DNA of 64,000 nucleotides from Hyaloscypha bicolor E (taxonomy: Eukaryota > Ascomycota > Leotiomycetes > Helotiales > Hyaloscyphaceae): assembly GCF_002865645.1 (NCBI RefSeq), contig NW_020194627.1, forward strand, positions 558,001 through 622,000, written 5' to 3'. Below are positions 1-14,150 of this stretch, one piece after another (the stretch's first letter is position 1; each line of letters begins with the position of its first letter). The position numbers were made by a program, and so were the translations under genes. The notes under the pieces were generated by a model. That model searched no databases. It was not told the origin of the DNA and saw only the letters and a program-made list of their open reading frames with translations.

Positions 1-3000
1 TTAGTTTTCTTTAGGCCTTTAATTTAAATCTTATAATTATATAATCTATAGAAAAAAAGAATATTAGATTTTCTTTTAAAAAAATAAAGACATATTTCTT
101 GAATTCCAGAAGTAATATTTTCTAGAATTACTAAAGCTCTATTTTTTCTAATTATTAATTCTCTGAACTAGAAATAGTTTCTCTTTTTCAAGCTTTAAGC
201 TTTTTATTAATCTTATAAATAGAGATTTAACTAATAATATTATTTTCTCTTTTAATTATATAATTAAATATTATAAAAATATAAATAGTTAAATCTAATA
301 TTTGCTTTTTATTAGAAACCTCTTTTTATTTCTTTAGCTTTTATTTAGATATTATATAATTTCTTCTAATTAATTTAAAAGAAAAAAACTATTTAAGAAT
401 AGAAAATTTCTAGAAATAGCTTATAATAGAATCTTATTAATTAGTATCTTTTTAATACTTTTTATTAAAATATTTCTTTAGCTATTACTAAGAAATATTA
501 ATAATATAACCGAATTATATAGATTTAGGTTTATTCTTTAGTTATATTAGCTTATATTTTCTATAATTAATTAGAATATTAATATATATTATCTATTTTC
601 TATTAATAATAATATTATAATTTCTAAGATTTAGAATAATTATAAGTATATTAATACTTTATTTATTAATTAGAAATAAGACTTTTATATATTTTTTAGT
701 AAATTTAGCTAGCTTTTTATTAAACTATATATAATATAGAATAAAAAAAGAAGTTATAATTCTATTTTTAAGAATTATTCTATAAGTTAAATAAGCTTTA
801 TATTAATAAAAGTATAATTATTAGCTCTAGTATTAATAAAAGAAAAAAACTTAATTCCTAATTCATTTATATTAATAGTATAAAATATTATAAAAGCTTT
901 TCCTTCTATTAAATAAATCAAGTTAATTTTTATTAAATTTATATTATAAGTTTCTAAAATAGAAACTTTCTTTAAAAATACTCGTTTTTCGATTCTATAT
1001 TAGAATTAGAGCTCGAATTCTCTAAATACTTTACTAGAATAAAAATTAGATATTTTAATAAAATAAAAACTAAGCCTAACTTAATTCTAAAAAAAGCTAT
1101 TTTAATTTCCTTATTATATCTAACTAAATAATAATAAATATAATAGCCGAACTTATTATAGTTAAAATATTTAATAGTTAAGAGATTTTTAATTTTTATA
1201 AGATATTACTTATATTTATAAAAAGATATATATTTAATAAAAGTAATTAATATAGGCTTTTTAAATTTCTTTTTAAAAATATAAAAAGATATAATACTAG
1301 AAATAAACTTAGCTAAAATAGTTCCTGTTTTTTTATATTTTTTAGTTTTCTTATATATAGCCTTAATTTACTAATTATTAGTAATATAATACTAAATAAA
1401 GCAAATAATATTAATAGAAGAATTATTATAATATATATATATATACTAATTTCTAAAGCTTTAATAAAAGCTTTTTATTTAGTTTATATTTAATATTTTA
1501 AAAACTAATACTATTTTCTATAAATAATTATAAGAAAAAAATATAGAACTTCTAAAATATTTAACTAAAATATATTTAAAGCTTACTAAAATTATAGCAA
1601 GTATTCTATATCTTATTAGAATTAGAATATAGCTTCTTTAAATGAAATTATAGCTCTAAAAGCTAATAGTACTAATTCGGGCTATTTTTATTTATATAAG
1701 AATTCATTAAAATAAAAATATTATTTATAAGTTTACTAGAAATATAAATAATCTTAAAATTTTCTAAAGAATATAAATTAATATTTCCTTATAGTTTATT
1801 CTTAATTTAAACTAGCCAGTTATTAAAAATAGTATAATCTTTAATAAAGAGAATTAGATTTGAGAGCTTAATAATTCTAGTATTTTTAAAAGAAATATAA
1901 GATATAAAGAATTCTAAATAGAGATAAGTAAAATATAATTCGGAATTCTTTTAAAAAGAATTTAAAATAGCCGGAATTATAGAAATAATAAAAACAGATA
2001 AAATAGAAATAGCTAAAGCTATTATAAGCTAATCTATTATAGCTATATAAAGCTTAATATTCTCGAAAAAGCCTTTAGTATTTTTATAATTTATTTTATA
2101 TAAAATAGTCTTTTTGAGATTCTTTTAATAGCTAGTAATAATTAAATTAAAATCTAAAAGTAAATAATTAGCTTCTTTGGTTTATTTATATAATTCTTTA
2201 GTAGTAATAAGCTAATTAATATATAAGAGCTTTTTAATAAAAGAAAAAGCTTCTTTTTCTATAAATTTATTTAAAAAACCTTTAGAAATATTAATAGAAT
2301 ATTTGGTCCGGAAAAGGTTATTAATAAAATAACCTGAATTAATAGAAACTTTAGAAGAAATTAATATTATTCCGGATTATATAATATTCTAAAAAATTAA
2401 CTTATTATACTTTTTCTTTATTATATTCTTTCTAATAATTTTATTACTAATATATATATATAGGACCTATAAGATTATAGAATAAGACTTAAAAATAGTA
2501 GTTAGGTTACTAGCCTATAAATATCTATTATTCTAGAACTTAATTAAAGAATAGTCTTTATTTAAAGTTTTTTAATTTTCGGGTTTTTAAAAGAATTTCT
2601 AATATATTACTAATATATATTTATAAAAATATAAATACCTGATTTTTTTAAAGATTCTAAAGCTTTTTACTTTTATTATTCTAGAGTTTATTATTTATAT
2701 TTCTAAAGTTTTATTATTTTAGTAATATTTATATTTCTAATAGTTCTAAATTAGTTTATTTAAAATTCTTTATAAAATTAAAAAAAGTAAGTTTTAAATA
2801 CTATTATAAATATAATATTTAGGGCTTAGAAAATAAGATAGAAAGTTTTTTATAAAAATAATTTAAAACTAAAAAAGAGAAAACTAGAATATAAAAAGTT
2901 ATAAAAAAGTATATATATTTTATAATATACTAGTTCTAATAAGACTTAGCTTTCTAAATATCTCTAGTATATTTCAAGTATATTTCTCTAATAAAGTAGT

Positions 3001-3075
3001 TATATTATATATATCTAGAAAATATCTAGTATTTAATTAGATATTTCAGATATTAGATATTTGGAAATTATAATA
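1..3075 (-). mobile_element. Ty3/gypsy retrotransposon copy A, truncated by window edge, RIP-degraded
   Basis: This sequence is colinear with the right-hand part of element B: position 14 onward matches about 14191 onward, and the match continues to the LTR at 2802-3075. The element reads on the minus strand, so its 5' LTR is at the right. A degraded aspartic-protease region lies at about 520-850, matching the protease relic of copy B, and gag-like sequence follows toward 2800. Every frame is full of stop codons of the CAA/CAG to TAA/TAG kind. The five bases after the LTR (GTATT) also occur at the matching point of copia element D near 45.0 kb, so copy A inserted into a copia sequence. The RT-integrase half lies outside the window. 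Confidence 0.8.
2802..3075 (-). repeat. LTR of gypsy copy A
   Basis: A 274-bp terminal repeat running from TATTATA to TATAATA on the plus strand. These ends look like a TGTTATA...TATAACA pair after C-to-T and G-to-A mutation. It is the same family as the two LTRs of element B. Confidence 0.8.
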
Positions 3076-3784
3076 GTATTTTTATTAATTCTATTAATTT
3101 TAGTTATAATAATAAAATATATATATTAAATTAGATTATAATAGCATTTTATAATTCTAATAGAATTATAAGTTTTTATAGAAATAATTTTAATTTTAAT
3201 TTCTATAATATTTATAAGTTAAGTAAATTATTTATTAATAAACTACTTTCTGGTATTTATTATAATCTAATTAAAAAAGTCTAAATAAATATTAATCTAA
3301 TATTATTTTAGAATATTTCAAATATATAGTATATTAATATTTTAAAGCTATTAGCTAGCTTAATATTAAGTATTTTTATTATTAATAAAAAATATAGAAA
3401 ATAATTATAATTAATATTATTTTTTAAATTAAATTTGAATTATTCTAGTAATTATTCGAATTTCTAATATTATTTATAATATTATATAAAGTATTTAAAG
3501 GCTTTTATATTAATATTATAGCCTGTTTATTCTAGTATATTTTAGGATTTACTAATAAATAAATAATTAAAATAGTAATATAAATATTATAATTTAATTT
3601 CTATAAAAGAACAAGAATTATAAATAAAAAATTCGGAAATAAAGCTTTATAATATAATATTTTAAAATAAGAAAAAATATTTAAAATATTATATTATAGA
3701 TAAATAGTATTTAGTAAAATTAATAAGATTCTTAAAATAAATTCCTAGCTTATTTATATTAGTTAAGCTAAATAGTATAGGAAG
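3076..3784 (-). pseudogene. Ty1/copia integrase relic
   Basis: This stretch matches about 45005-45750 inside copia element D. The reverse complement of that D segment translates into a degraded copia integrase core, with recognisable remains of the region around the second catalytic Asp and of the Glu-containing 'GIVERYHGPL'-like motif. Stops interrupt all frames. It is cut on the left by gypsy copy A and on the right by the terminus of repeat family R. It is non-functional. Confidence 0.65.
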
Positions 3785-3789
3785 GAAAC

Positions 3790-3975
3790 TATTATACTCT
3801 ACTACTTTACTAGGAAATTTAGCGTTACATAACCATACAATAATACATATGGTTAGGGCTAGTATTTAGAACACCAAAGCTCCTGTATATACGAGCTTCC
3901 TTCCTTAGTTTAGAATCCTTGGATTAAGAGCTATTTTACCTTACTTTCCAAGCCCAGAGATTCGGTTTCGTAATA
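3790..3975 (+). repeat. 5' LTR of the gag-only element
   Basis: 186 bp, same length as the right copy and differing mainly by C/T and G/A transitions, as expected from RIP. Both contain the shared block around GGTTAGGGCTAGTATTTAGA. Confidence 0.85.
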
Positions 3976-4089
3976 TTATTCTAAACTCATTCTTATTCCT
4001 GTAGAGGAAGTAAAATCACTCTTATATCTTATATATACGTACGATTTTTACGGCAATTTAATAATAGTACTATTAATATATATAGTTAC

Positions 4090-5390
4090 GGAACCATATA
4101 TACCTTTAGAGAGATTAAAAGCTTATTGGACTCTCTCTTGCCTCAAGATTACGATTACTATAAAGTAACCTTTATAGATCCAGATTACCACTGCAATTAC
4201 CGAGCTTTAAATAGAGGTTTAATATCAAGCTAAGCTACTTTAATAGCAAAGCAATTAGCTCTTTTAGTAAAGTAACAAGCTCCTTCTCCTATAAGCTTGC
4301 CCTTCTATAAATGCGAAACCGAAATCCTCTCTCCTATATCCCGAAAAATTCAATAGCCAGGTTTACAAGTTCAATATCTGGCTCCCGTTAATTAAGGCCA
4401 AGCTATAAGTTAATAGCAAGGCTATTGGCAATACTACTGCTCAGTTCTACTATATTTATTTTAATCTAGAGTCTTATATCCAAATAATAGTTCTTCCCTA
4501 GCTTTCCCAGGCTAAAGACGATTAAATCTGGTCCTACCTCTTAATTCTCGACTAATTCTCTTATATCTATTCGAATCCGAATAAGGTATAGAAAGCAGAG
4601 AACAAGCTATACTCTCTTAAGCAAGGTACTAATTCGCTTTATATATTTATTACTAAGTTTAAACGAATTCTGTATAAGGTATATAGGCAGGACTAGAATA
4701 ACATTAATAAGATTATAGCCTTTTATTAAGAACTCAATACTATAATCAAGAACAGACTAGTATAGTAATTAAATCTCCCTTAAACCTATACCAAGTTTAT
4801 TGAGATAGTATAATAGCTAGCTGGGCATAATACGTACGAATACTACGACTCTAAAAAGAAGCCTTCTTACTATTTAAAAGGCAATACTATGGATATATTA
4901 ACCATTAATACTATTAGTACAATTACTAAGACTCTATAACCTCTATAATCCTCCTCTTTCTCTTTACGACCCTCCTCTCTATAGTGCTTTCCCTTCCATA
5001 TAAATAGTCAAGTACGATCTATATCCCCGGCAGAGCACTAGTAGCTTCGTAAGCAAAACAAGTATATATACTATAGTAGTAGTGAATACTGGGTAAAGGA
5101 CTATAATATTGAGCCATATAAGAAGACAGGAAAGAAGATACTAAAGCCAGGACCAAAGGTTATAGTAGGCGAGAATAGTAGAAAAGTTATAATCTATATA
5201 GTTAATAATTCTAATAGTAGCTATAATTCTAATTACTTAATTAGTCTATATGGCCCTGAATCTGATTCAGACTCAGATTTAGAGGAACTGGTATATCAGG
5301 AACTAGTAGATTATATAGATAGGAGACGCCGGAAATAGGATATACGAGAATATACGAGATTATATAATATTTTGATTTTCGAGCGCTCGG
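4090..5390 (+). pseudogene. Ty3/gypsy-type gag relic
   Basis: The plus strand translates into a gag capsid-like protein with several premature stops. Readable pieces include 'NIWLPLIKAKL', a 'TTAQFYYIYF' segment, 'NPNKV.KAENKLYSLKQG' and 'FITKFKRILYK', which resemble the capsid core of fungal gypsy gag proteins. A 'MDILTI' segment and a damaged zinc-knuckle-like region follow, then an acidic C-terminus (ESDSDSDLEELV). No pol follows before the purine tract. The family assignment is from pattern recognition only. Confidence 0.7.
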
Positions 5391-5417
5391 GACGAGCTTT
5401 CCTAAAGGGGGGGGTAA

Positions 5418-5603
5418 TATTACGCTCTGCCGCTTTACTAGGAAATTTAGTATTACGTAACTATGTAATAATATATGCGGTTAGGGCTAGTATTTAGAAT
5501 ACCAAAGCTCCTGTATATATGAGCTTCCTTCCTTAGTTTAGAATCCTCGGATTAAGAGCCACTCTATCTTGCTTTCCAAGCCCAGAGATTCGGTTTCGTA
5601 ACA
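5418..5603 (+). repeat. 3' LTR of the gag-only element
   Basis: 186-bp copy of the left LTR, preceded by an AAAGGGGGGGG purine tract and followed directly by the GAAAC target duplication. Confidence 0.85.
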
Positions 5604-8600
5604 GAAACTATAATAAGACAAAAATATATATAAAGTATACTAGAATATAAAACGTAATTTAATAGTAAAATAATAAATCAAAAGTATAAATAGTAAAACA
5701 TAAATAGTATATAGTATATAAAAGCTTAATTAATTAAATACTTATAAAGGATTATTTTCTAGAACTATAGAAAAACCAGTTTTCTTATATAATTTCTATA
5801 AGTTATATATAAAAGGCTATAGCCTTTATTATATAACCTAAATCTCTAAACCGCCAAAATAATATAATTTTTAATAAGTATAGCCTACTATATTATATCT
5901 AATTCTTTATTTATTTATATTTATTCTCTAAGTACTAAAAATAATAGAAAAATCCTATTTAGAATCCGAAATAATAAAATATTCAGGATCTTTCTCTATT
6001 AATTAATTTAACTTCTTTTCTATATATCTAAAATAAGACTTATTACCCTTAAATAGTCTTATTTTATATTTTCGAACTTACTTAAAAGTAATTCAAACCT
6101 GCTTAGCTATATTCTTATACTAAATCTAATATATTTCTTTATATTAATTAATATCTGCTTTTAATTATTACTTAATTTCTACTTTTATTATAGGGTATTA
6201 AGAAGGCTTATTATAGTAAATTATATTCTAAATTATACTAATATATTCTAAATAAATAGCTTCCTCGAATTTCATATTATCTATAATATCCTTAAATTAA
6301 CCTTTAATAAAAGAGAAAATCTCTAGATAAAAGGCTTTAATAATTTTATAAGAAACTCTATTTTTATATATTTTATCTTTAATAATAACTAGACTTATTA
6401 GAATTATAGCAAAAGGCCTATTAAGTAGCAAATTATTATTAAGCTATTTTTTAACTTATATATTATTCGAGAATTAATACTTTCCTATAATTCTAGATTT
6501 ATAAATTATATTTAAAGTCTTTTCTTCTATTACTTTTAGTAAATACTCGCCTAATTTCTTAGCTACTTCCGGCTCAAATTTATTAGAAATAAAGAAGTAA
6601 TTAATATCTTTAAAAAACTTCTTACTAAAGATAATAGCTTTCTTATAATTTATAAGAAAAATATAGCTAATATTCTAATACTTTTTACTAAAATAGAATT
6701 CATTATTTAAAGTTTTAGTAATAGCTAGACCTTTAATATTACTTTTATACTAATTATAATTAATATTTCCAGAAATATAATATTGGGCTAGCTAAGAGTA
6801 AATAACTAGATAAATAAGATACTTATTTAATACCTTATAAAATCCGAGCTATATTAATAAATCTGCTATTAAGAATTAAGAAACTAAGGTAAAATAGCTA
6901 TTACTAAGATCTCTATATATTAATATATTATTTTTTCGGAGATAGAACTATAATATTTCTATTTTCTTTATTAAAAGTTCTTAAATACTAAGCTTTTTAA
7001 TTTACTTTAGATAATTCTTCTTATAAATATAGTTATTTATATCTAGATTAGTAATACTAGACTCAGGAATAGAAACTATAATATTAAATTAGAGCTATAG
7101 ATTAGAGTAAAATTAATTAGAAATATAATACTTATATTTATATTATTTAATTTCCTAAATCTTAAAAAAGAAATCCTGTATTTTCTTATTTACTCAAATA
7201 ATAGAAATATACTTCTTGCCTTTAGTAATTTTATAGATTTTAATAACTAGCTTTAGAGTATTCTTAATATCTTATATATTAATAGAGAAAGCATTAGTAA
7301 ATTACTAAATATATTCTATATAAGGAACTTTAAAGAATTTATTATTAATCCTATAGTATTCTCGTTTATAAATAGGTCCCAAAATACTATTATATATTTC
7401 CTTAAAAATATACTTATCTTATTAAGCAAGTATTAGTTTCTATTTAGCTAGTATTTTATAAATATACTAAATGCCTTTATTAAGTTCTCTTGATTTAATA
7501 TTTTTAGTTTTTTAGTTTTTAGTTCTAGATATAATTACAGGAGTCTTTCTAGATAATATCTTTCTCTTTAAAATAAAGAATTCCTCTTTAGTTTCCTCTA
7601 TTTTACTAACCTTATACTTAATCTAGTATTTAGATTTCTACTATTTATTAGAAGTTTTAGACTTAGCTTATTCTCTATTCTTACCAGATTCATCTTATCT
7701 AATTATACTAGTTCTACTAGCCTTACTAGTAGTTTTCTTACTAGGCTTTATTAAATTAGCTTTATTTTTCTTAGCTAGATCCGGTTAAGTTAAAGCTAAA
7801 ATTATAATAGAAGTCTATTCTTTAGGCTTATTTCAAAAAGTAAGAAAAGGCTTATTACTATAAACTTCCTTAATTAGAATTCCAGAAGTATTAAAGATAT
7901 ACTATCTAGCTTTAAGGTTATTAGTTAATAGTAGCTTAAACTCTAATTCTCCAGATCCCGAAATAGCTTTAATATACTTAAGTACCTTAGTAATATCTAA
8001 TTCAATAAATATATTAGTATTCTAATACTTCTTATTCTTAATATACTCTAAAATAGCTTTATTAATTAACTAAATAACTTTATATACTAAAGCTTTTATC
8101 TTAAAAAGAAAATATAACTTCTTATAAATATTTTTACTAAGGTTATTATAGATATTATTAATATATTAGCTAAAAGCTTTACTATATAGTATAATTCTAT
8201 TCTAATTCTTGGTTTTCAGACTATTTACTATAGTCTTAATCTTATTAAGCTTCTCTTATCTGCTTTTAGAAATACCTTTAATAATATTCTTGAATTCCCT
8301 ATTATTAGCTTAGTAGTTCTTTAGCTTCTTCTTAGTTAATTCCAGTCTAGTTCTGTTTCTAATAAAGGTTTTTTACTTCAAGAGCTTATTATATATACTA
8401 CTTAGCTTATCTAGAATATTTATATTAAATTTAGTAATTATAGTTATCTTTTCTAGTATTAGTAGGCCTTCTATAACTATTCAAGCTCTTTTAATACTCT
8501 AAACTTTAATACTATTAATTTATAGGCTTTTAATAATATTATAGCTTACAAGAACTAGCTATTATATTTTACTAACTTAAGAAATCTATTCTTTGGCCAT

Positions 8601-8650
8601 TTTATTATTCTTAATAAATTACAAAAATATTATTAGTATAATAGTTATAG
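5604..8650 (-). mobile_element. Unidentified repeat family R, copy R1 (RIP-degraded)
   Basis: The first ~300 bp recur at 25866-26160 and 37541-37850, and similarity with the third copy continues for more than 1.2 kb. The minus strand gives long stretches of lysine/isoleucine-rich protein relic interrupted by RIP-type stops, for example 'KKFFKDINYFFISNKFEPEVAKKLGEYL' broken into shorter parts, around 6550-6750. I do not recognise this as RT, integrase or a named transposase. The shared terminus near AAACTATAATAAGAC suggests a real element end. The far boundary is uncertain. Confidence 0.5.
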
Positions 8651-10617
8651 GTTATAAAATTAAAAGTTTTCGAGATTATAAGAATTTCTTTTAAATATAT
8701 TTTAAAACAAAGAGTAAATTAGAATAGTTTTAGATTATATAAAGGCATTATATATATTCGAGTTTTTTCTTTCTTTTTAGTAAGAAAATAAAGCTGAAAT
8801 AATAATATATATAATAGAGAAAGTAAATATAATAATTAGATATATTTAAAGTAATATAATTATAAATTAGAAATAATTATAAAAAGTAAAATATAGAATT
8901 AGGCTTCTATTATAGAAAAGAATATAAATATATATATCTAAAGAAATATAATTAAGGAAATAATTAAGGCAGGTTAAACTAAATAGTAATAATAGGAAAA
9001 TAAGAAAGTAATATAATAGAAATATAAATATAATAGTAATATCTAAAATATTAGAATATAGAAAAAAATAATAAAAATTTCATAATATAAGTATATTTCA
9101 ATTTCCTATTCATTTAGAAATATCTCTATTAACTCAAAAAATAATATAAAAGAAAGGAAATAATATAGGAAATATATAAAAAATAAGATATATAAATATA
9201 CTAAAAATATTAGAAAAATATAAAGTAAGTATTAATAAAAAAGAAATTAGAATAATAGAATTAAGAAATAACTTAGAATAAGATATTATTTTTTCTAAAA
9301 CTAATTCGTATTTCTTTTAAAAGCTAATTTCATTTATTTAGTATTTATTAAAATTAACTTTATATAATATAAAACCGTTTAGTTAATTAGGACTTTAAAA
9401 TAATATCTATATTTATAAAGGTAATATTAAAGATATTAGAATATATGAAAAGAAAAATTATAAAATAATATAAATAGAATTTATAATACTATTATTAAGT
9501 TTGAAATAATTAATATTAAAGTTAATATAGAATATAGAAAGATTAGGTATTTCGAATTAGTATTAAGAATATAGGAATTATTTAGATAATATTTAATAGC
9601 AAGAAATAAATTAATAATAAGAATTAGTAAATTATATTAGCTTTTTAAAAAAGTAATTAGTTTCTAGTAATAAAATAATATTATAATTAGAGAAAGAGTT
9701 CTATATAAGAGAAGTTCTTTATAGAAATAGAAATATATAATATACTAACTAAGCCTTAGTATGAGTTTTAAGAATAGCTATAATATATACCTTAAATATA
9801 GCTATAAGTATATAAGAGAGAAAATAAGTTCCTTAATTCGAAATAAGCTAGATATAAGATAGGCTTTAAATAAGTAAATCTAGTTTATCTAATATCTAAG
9901 GAATTCCCAGAATTATATATTATTAAGTACTTTCGGAAATAATTATTAGGTTTAATAAGGTTTCTCTTTTCTTTTATAGGGCTTCTAGTTCGGCTATTCT
10001 ATTTATATATAACTTCTAATTAGGAAGTTTATTTAGATATTATAAAAACACTTATAATAGTAATTTAAGTTAAAATCAAGATCTATAAATATTATAATTA
10101 AGCTTTAGACTAGTACAAGCTATAAGAATAGCTAATTAAAAGAGTAGATAAAGCTTCTAAAAGATTTCTAGTTTAGTAAGATATATATAAAAGGCCCTCT
10201 TTCTTTTTTTCTTTTCTTCTTATTTCTAAATATAATTATTATATATTATTATAATTTGAAATTAAGAGTTTATAAAATAATCTCTTTATTCTCTATTTAT
10301 TTTTATACTAAAAGAAATACTTTATATTTAATTCCCAAGATCTAGTAATAGAATTTTATATAATAAGAATACTATCTAGTAATAGTAATTAGATAATAGT
10401 AAGAAATAAATAATAATAAAGCTTATTTGACTTCTAAAATAGTAATCTAATAATAATATTCTCTAAAGATTATAAATAATAGTTAAAAGAGAAAAATAAA
10501 AGATATATAAAGAATTAAAAGTAATAAGCTTTATTCTAGATTAAGAAAAGCCTTTATTATTAGATATTTTCTTCTAGTTCTTTATAAAAGAAATATATTT
10601 TACTTTTTCTAATTCCG
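8651..10617. other. AT-rich RIP-degraded stretch, no gene seen
   Basis: About 2 kb of AT-rich sequence with no open frame, no paired terminal repeats and no protein motif that I can recognise. It ends at the GTAAC target duplication of gypsy element B. It may be older transposon sequence into which B inserted. Confidence 0.6.
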
Positions 10618-10622
10618 GTAAC

Positions 10623-10896
10623 TATTATAGGTATAATATTCAGGGCTTGAAAAGCAAGATAAAAGATCTCTTATAAAAACAATTCAAAACTAAGAAAGGG
10701 AAAACTAGAATATAAGAGGCTGCGAGGAAATATATATACCCTATAGTATACTAGTCCCGAAGGGGCTTAGCCTTCTAAATATCTCTAGTATATTCCAAGT
10801 ATACTTCCCTAGTAAAGCAGCCATATTATATATATCTAAAAGGTATCTAGTATCTAGTAAAATATCTCAAATACCAGATATCTGGGAATTATAATA
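10623..10896 (-). repeat. 3' LTR of gypsy B (left end)
   Basis: Runs TATTATA to TATAATA on the plus strand; same family as the repeats at 17055-17327 and 2802-3075. Confidence 0.85.
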
Positions 10897-13449
10897 TTAC
10901 CTCTCTCTTTATAATAAGCTTGCCTCTAAGCTTTATAAAAGCTATTAATTTATCTAATTTCGTATTATATTTCCTCCCAAAATAAAACTAGTATCTCGAA
11001 TATAGATATTATATATAAAAGGCCGGTATCTTTACTATATAACCTAGAAGGATTTATTATTATTTCTATATAATTCTAGATAAGTATTATTTTTTATATA
11101 ATCTAGCTAGTATTACAGGTTTTATAGAGGTTCTAATATATTAATATTATTATTATAGAAACTTTATAAAACCAGGAGGCTATTACTTAGTACTAAAGCT
11201 AGATATTATACTAGATTCTTATCCTAACTAACCTACTAAATTCTATACTTTAGCTTATTTCTTATTAGCTTAACTATAATAACCCGTTTAATACTATATT
11301 CTTATTTACTATTCTCTAGTATTAATAAAAGCAGTTCCGGATTTACTTAATCTAGTAAAGAATTCTGGAAGTTTTTTTATAGGTTCTCTATATAAAAGAC
11401 TAGGTATATCTTTATAATTTCTAGTAATTTTAGGAAAAACAAGTAGTTATACTATTCTAGAATCTCAAATAGGTCCTTTATTTAATTCTCTAGCTTCCGG
11501 CTCAAATAATTAGATTTCTAGTATTTTATAGTAAATTATACTTTATTTCCGACTTTGAAATTAATTAGATAATAGTATTTATTAGCTTATATTATATATT
11601 ATTCCTATATTTATTTTATATAGCCTTGGGTAAGTTACTATAATTTATATAATTAATTTACTAATATTTTAGCTTTATTTCTATTTAGCTTTTTTTTTAG
11701 GTAAGTTAACTTTAATAAAAGAGTTTTAGTCCAGAGAAATATAAGGCTTATAGCTCTTTTTAGTTATAAATAGGAACTAGCTAATAGTTTCGTACTAAAA
11801 AGAGGCTTATTAATAATTAATTATAATAACTTATTTATTCTAGTTATTCTAGTAATAATTAATATACGGATATAATCTCTAATTAAAATACTAATTAATA
11901 ATCTTTATTTATTCGTTTATTTAAAGATAATTCGCTATAAAAAGCTTGAGCTTTATACTAATTCTTATATAGAATTTGCTTCAAAAATCAGATATAAATT
12001 AGGGTTCTTAATCTAATATAATTATTTCTAAAATACTTATTTAGTATATTATATAAAGTAAAAATAGAAATACTAGCTATTTGACTATAATTATATCTTA
12101 TAGTAGAATTATAATTAGGTATTTAAATAAGTAATCTATAAATATAGTAATTATATTATAGCCCGATTTACTTTTTAGATAGCTTTTAAAGTTTATAGTA
12201 ATATATTACTAGAGGTAATTAGAAACTAGAAAGAAATAAAGTAAACTAGGCTTCTTATTTCTAGATATATATAATCTCCTATAAATATAGTAATTACTAT
12301 AATATTAATTAATATCTTTACTTATAAATAGCTAGTAATATTACTTTTTTAATAGCTAATAGAGCTTTATATATTCAGGATATTTAGAAAGGGATTTATT
12401 ATATACTTTATAAATTAGGATAATTTATAAAAGTAATCCGGGAATTATTTCGTTCTCTATAATATAGAGTTTTCTATAATATAAAAAAAGGCCATTTTAT
12501 AATATTCAGATATTACTTTCGGTTTAGGCTATTATATATAGCTTTTCTAGATCCGGTAATATATAATTATTCTATAAGATCTTATCTATAAGTTATAAAC
12601 TACTATACTTGGCAAGAGCTTCTAATAATGCTTCTATAAGGGCTACTATAATAAAGTCTACTAGTAAAGCTTTTAAGAAAATACTTTCTTTTAAGGAAAT
12701 TATACCTCTAATAAGAATATTCTCTTCCGGAAAGTCTTTAGTATATACTTGGTTTTTAGAGTAAAATTCCGAATTAAATAAGCCAATTTTATAAAATATT
12801 ACTATAAGCTATAAATTATATATAATCTCCGGATTAATTTTATTTTTAAAGAAAAGTACTTGGGTTTATAGCTTTTCTTTAATCTAGCCCTAAATATCTA
12901 CTTTATCTTATTTTTATAATAAAGTATTTACTTATTCGTTTAATTTTCCAGAATAATATATAAGCTTAAAATAATAATAGAATAAGAGCTTAGTCTATTT
13001 AGCTTATTAAAAAAAGAGCTTCTTAGTAATTATAAAGTATTCTAAGATATAGTAATTAGAATAGACCTTAAAGAAAGTATTCTAAAGCCTCTCTAGTTTA
13101 GCTCTTTATTTCTCTAATACTTATATTATAATAAGTATTTCCTTATTATATATATTATAATTAAGCTTTAGAAGAAGTATAATTTTGGAAAAATAAGCTA
13201 TAAGATATTAAAGGCCTATTTCTGGGTCTTATTAAGAAAGTAGACTAGTAACTATTTCTTTAGATATATTTATTTCTACTATTATAAGTAGATCTAAATT
13301 ATAGTATTATAAAACTAGAATAGAAATTATAGCTTTCTTTAGATAAATAAAAGCCTTTTAATATTACTTGAATTATTTAAAGAAAATTCCCTTTTTTATA
13401 AATAAGGTAAAAAATCTAGTAATTTATTTATATTTTCTAATAAAGTATT

Positions 13450-14150
13450 TATAAAAGTTATAAAAGCCAAGAAAGAACTATATATTCTTAATTATCTTTA
13501 GAAGTTACTAGTTATATATTACTTTAACTTTATTAGAATTTATTTTAATACTAGATATAGAGATAATAAAGCCTAAATATTTTATATATATAACTTTAAA
13601 TTCCGGTTTCTTAATATTTACTTAGAGACTAGTAAGATATAAATTATCTAATACTTTTTATATATACTATTTATACTTTACTAGGTTCTTTAAGTAAATA
13701 AGAATATTATTAAGATATATTATATAAAAGTTATCTAGATATTTAAAAAGTATATTATTTATATAGTATTAATATATAGCTAGGCTATTTATAAGGCCTT
13801 TCTAGAGAATATTATATTTATATACTTTATAGCAGATATAGAATATTATTAGCTCCTAAAAGTCCGGGTCTATAGCTATATAATAGAAAGCTTAGTAAAT
13901 ATCTAATTTAGTATAAATTTTAGCTTTAGATAATTAATTTAAAGTCTTATTAATAAGTAAAAGAAGATATTAATTCTTTTAAGTAATATTATTTAAATAG
14001 CGAAAATTAATATAGAAGTATAAACCTCTATTTGCTTTATTTATAAAAAGAACTAGTAAAATAAAGAGAGCCTAACTAGCTTTAATAAAGCCTTTAGCCA
14101 GATTATTCTCTAAGAAATACTTAATTTCTAAAAGCTTTTAAGTAAACTAT
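13450..14150 (-). pseudogene. Ty3/gypsy reverse transcriptase relic (element B)
   Basis: The minus strand shows the standard gypsy RT blocks in order: an LVLFINKANRGLYFYINFR-like segment (the usual KK..GGLRFCVDYR block), 'YLLLLINKTLN', 'AKIYTKLDIY.AF', and a degraded YLDDILIY motif reading 'YLNNILIYL'. Stops fall mostly where CAA, CAG or TGG would be expected. It is non-coding today. Confidence 0.8.

Larger units (their letters stand above)
3790..5603 (+). mobile_element. Compact non-autonomous gag-only LTR retrotransposon (1.8 kb)
   Basis: Two 186-bp direct repeats (3790-3975 and 5418-5603) bound a 1.44-kb interior. The element is flanked by the 5-bp duplication GAAAC (3785-3789 and 5604-5608). 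The LTR ends read TATTACG...CGTAACA, close to a standard TGTTACG...CGTAACA inverted terminus. A purine tract ending in a run of eight G lies just before the right LTR (5404-5414). The interior encodes only a gag-like protein; there is no room for protease, RT or integrase, so mobility would need enzymes from another element. Mutation is milder than in the neighbours. A related repeat at 37531-37555 reads GAAGGAAAC then TGCAATAAGAC without the element, which looks like an empty site. Confidence 0.85.
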
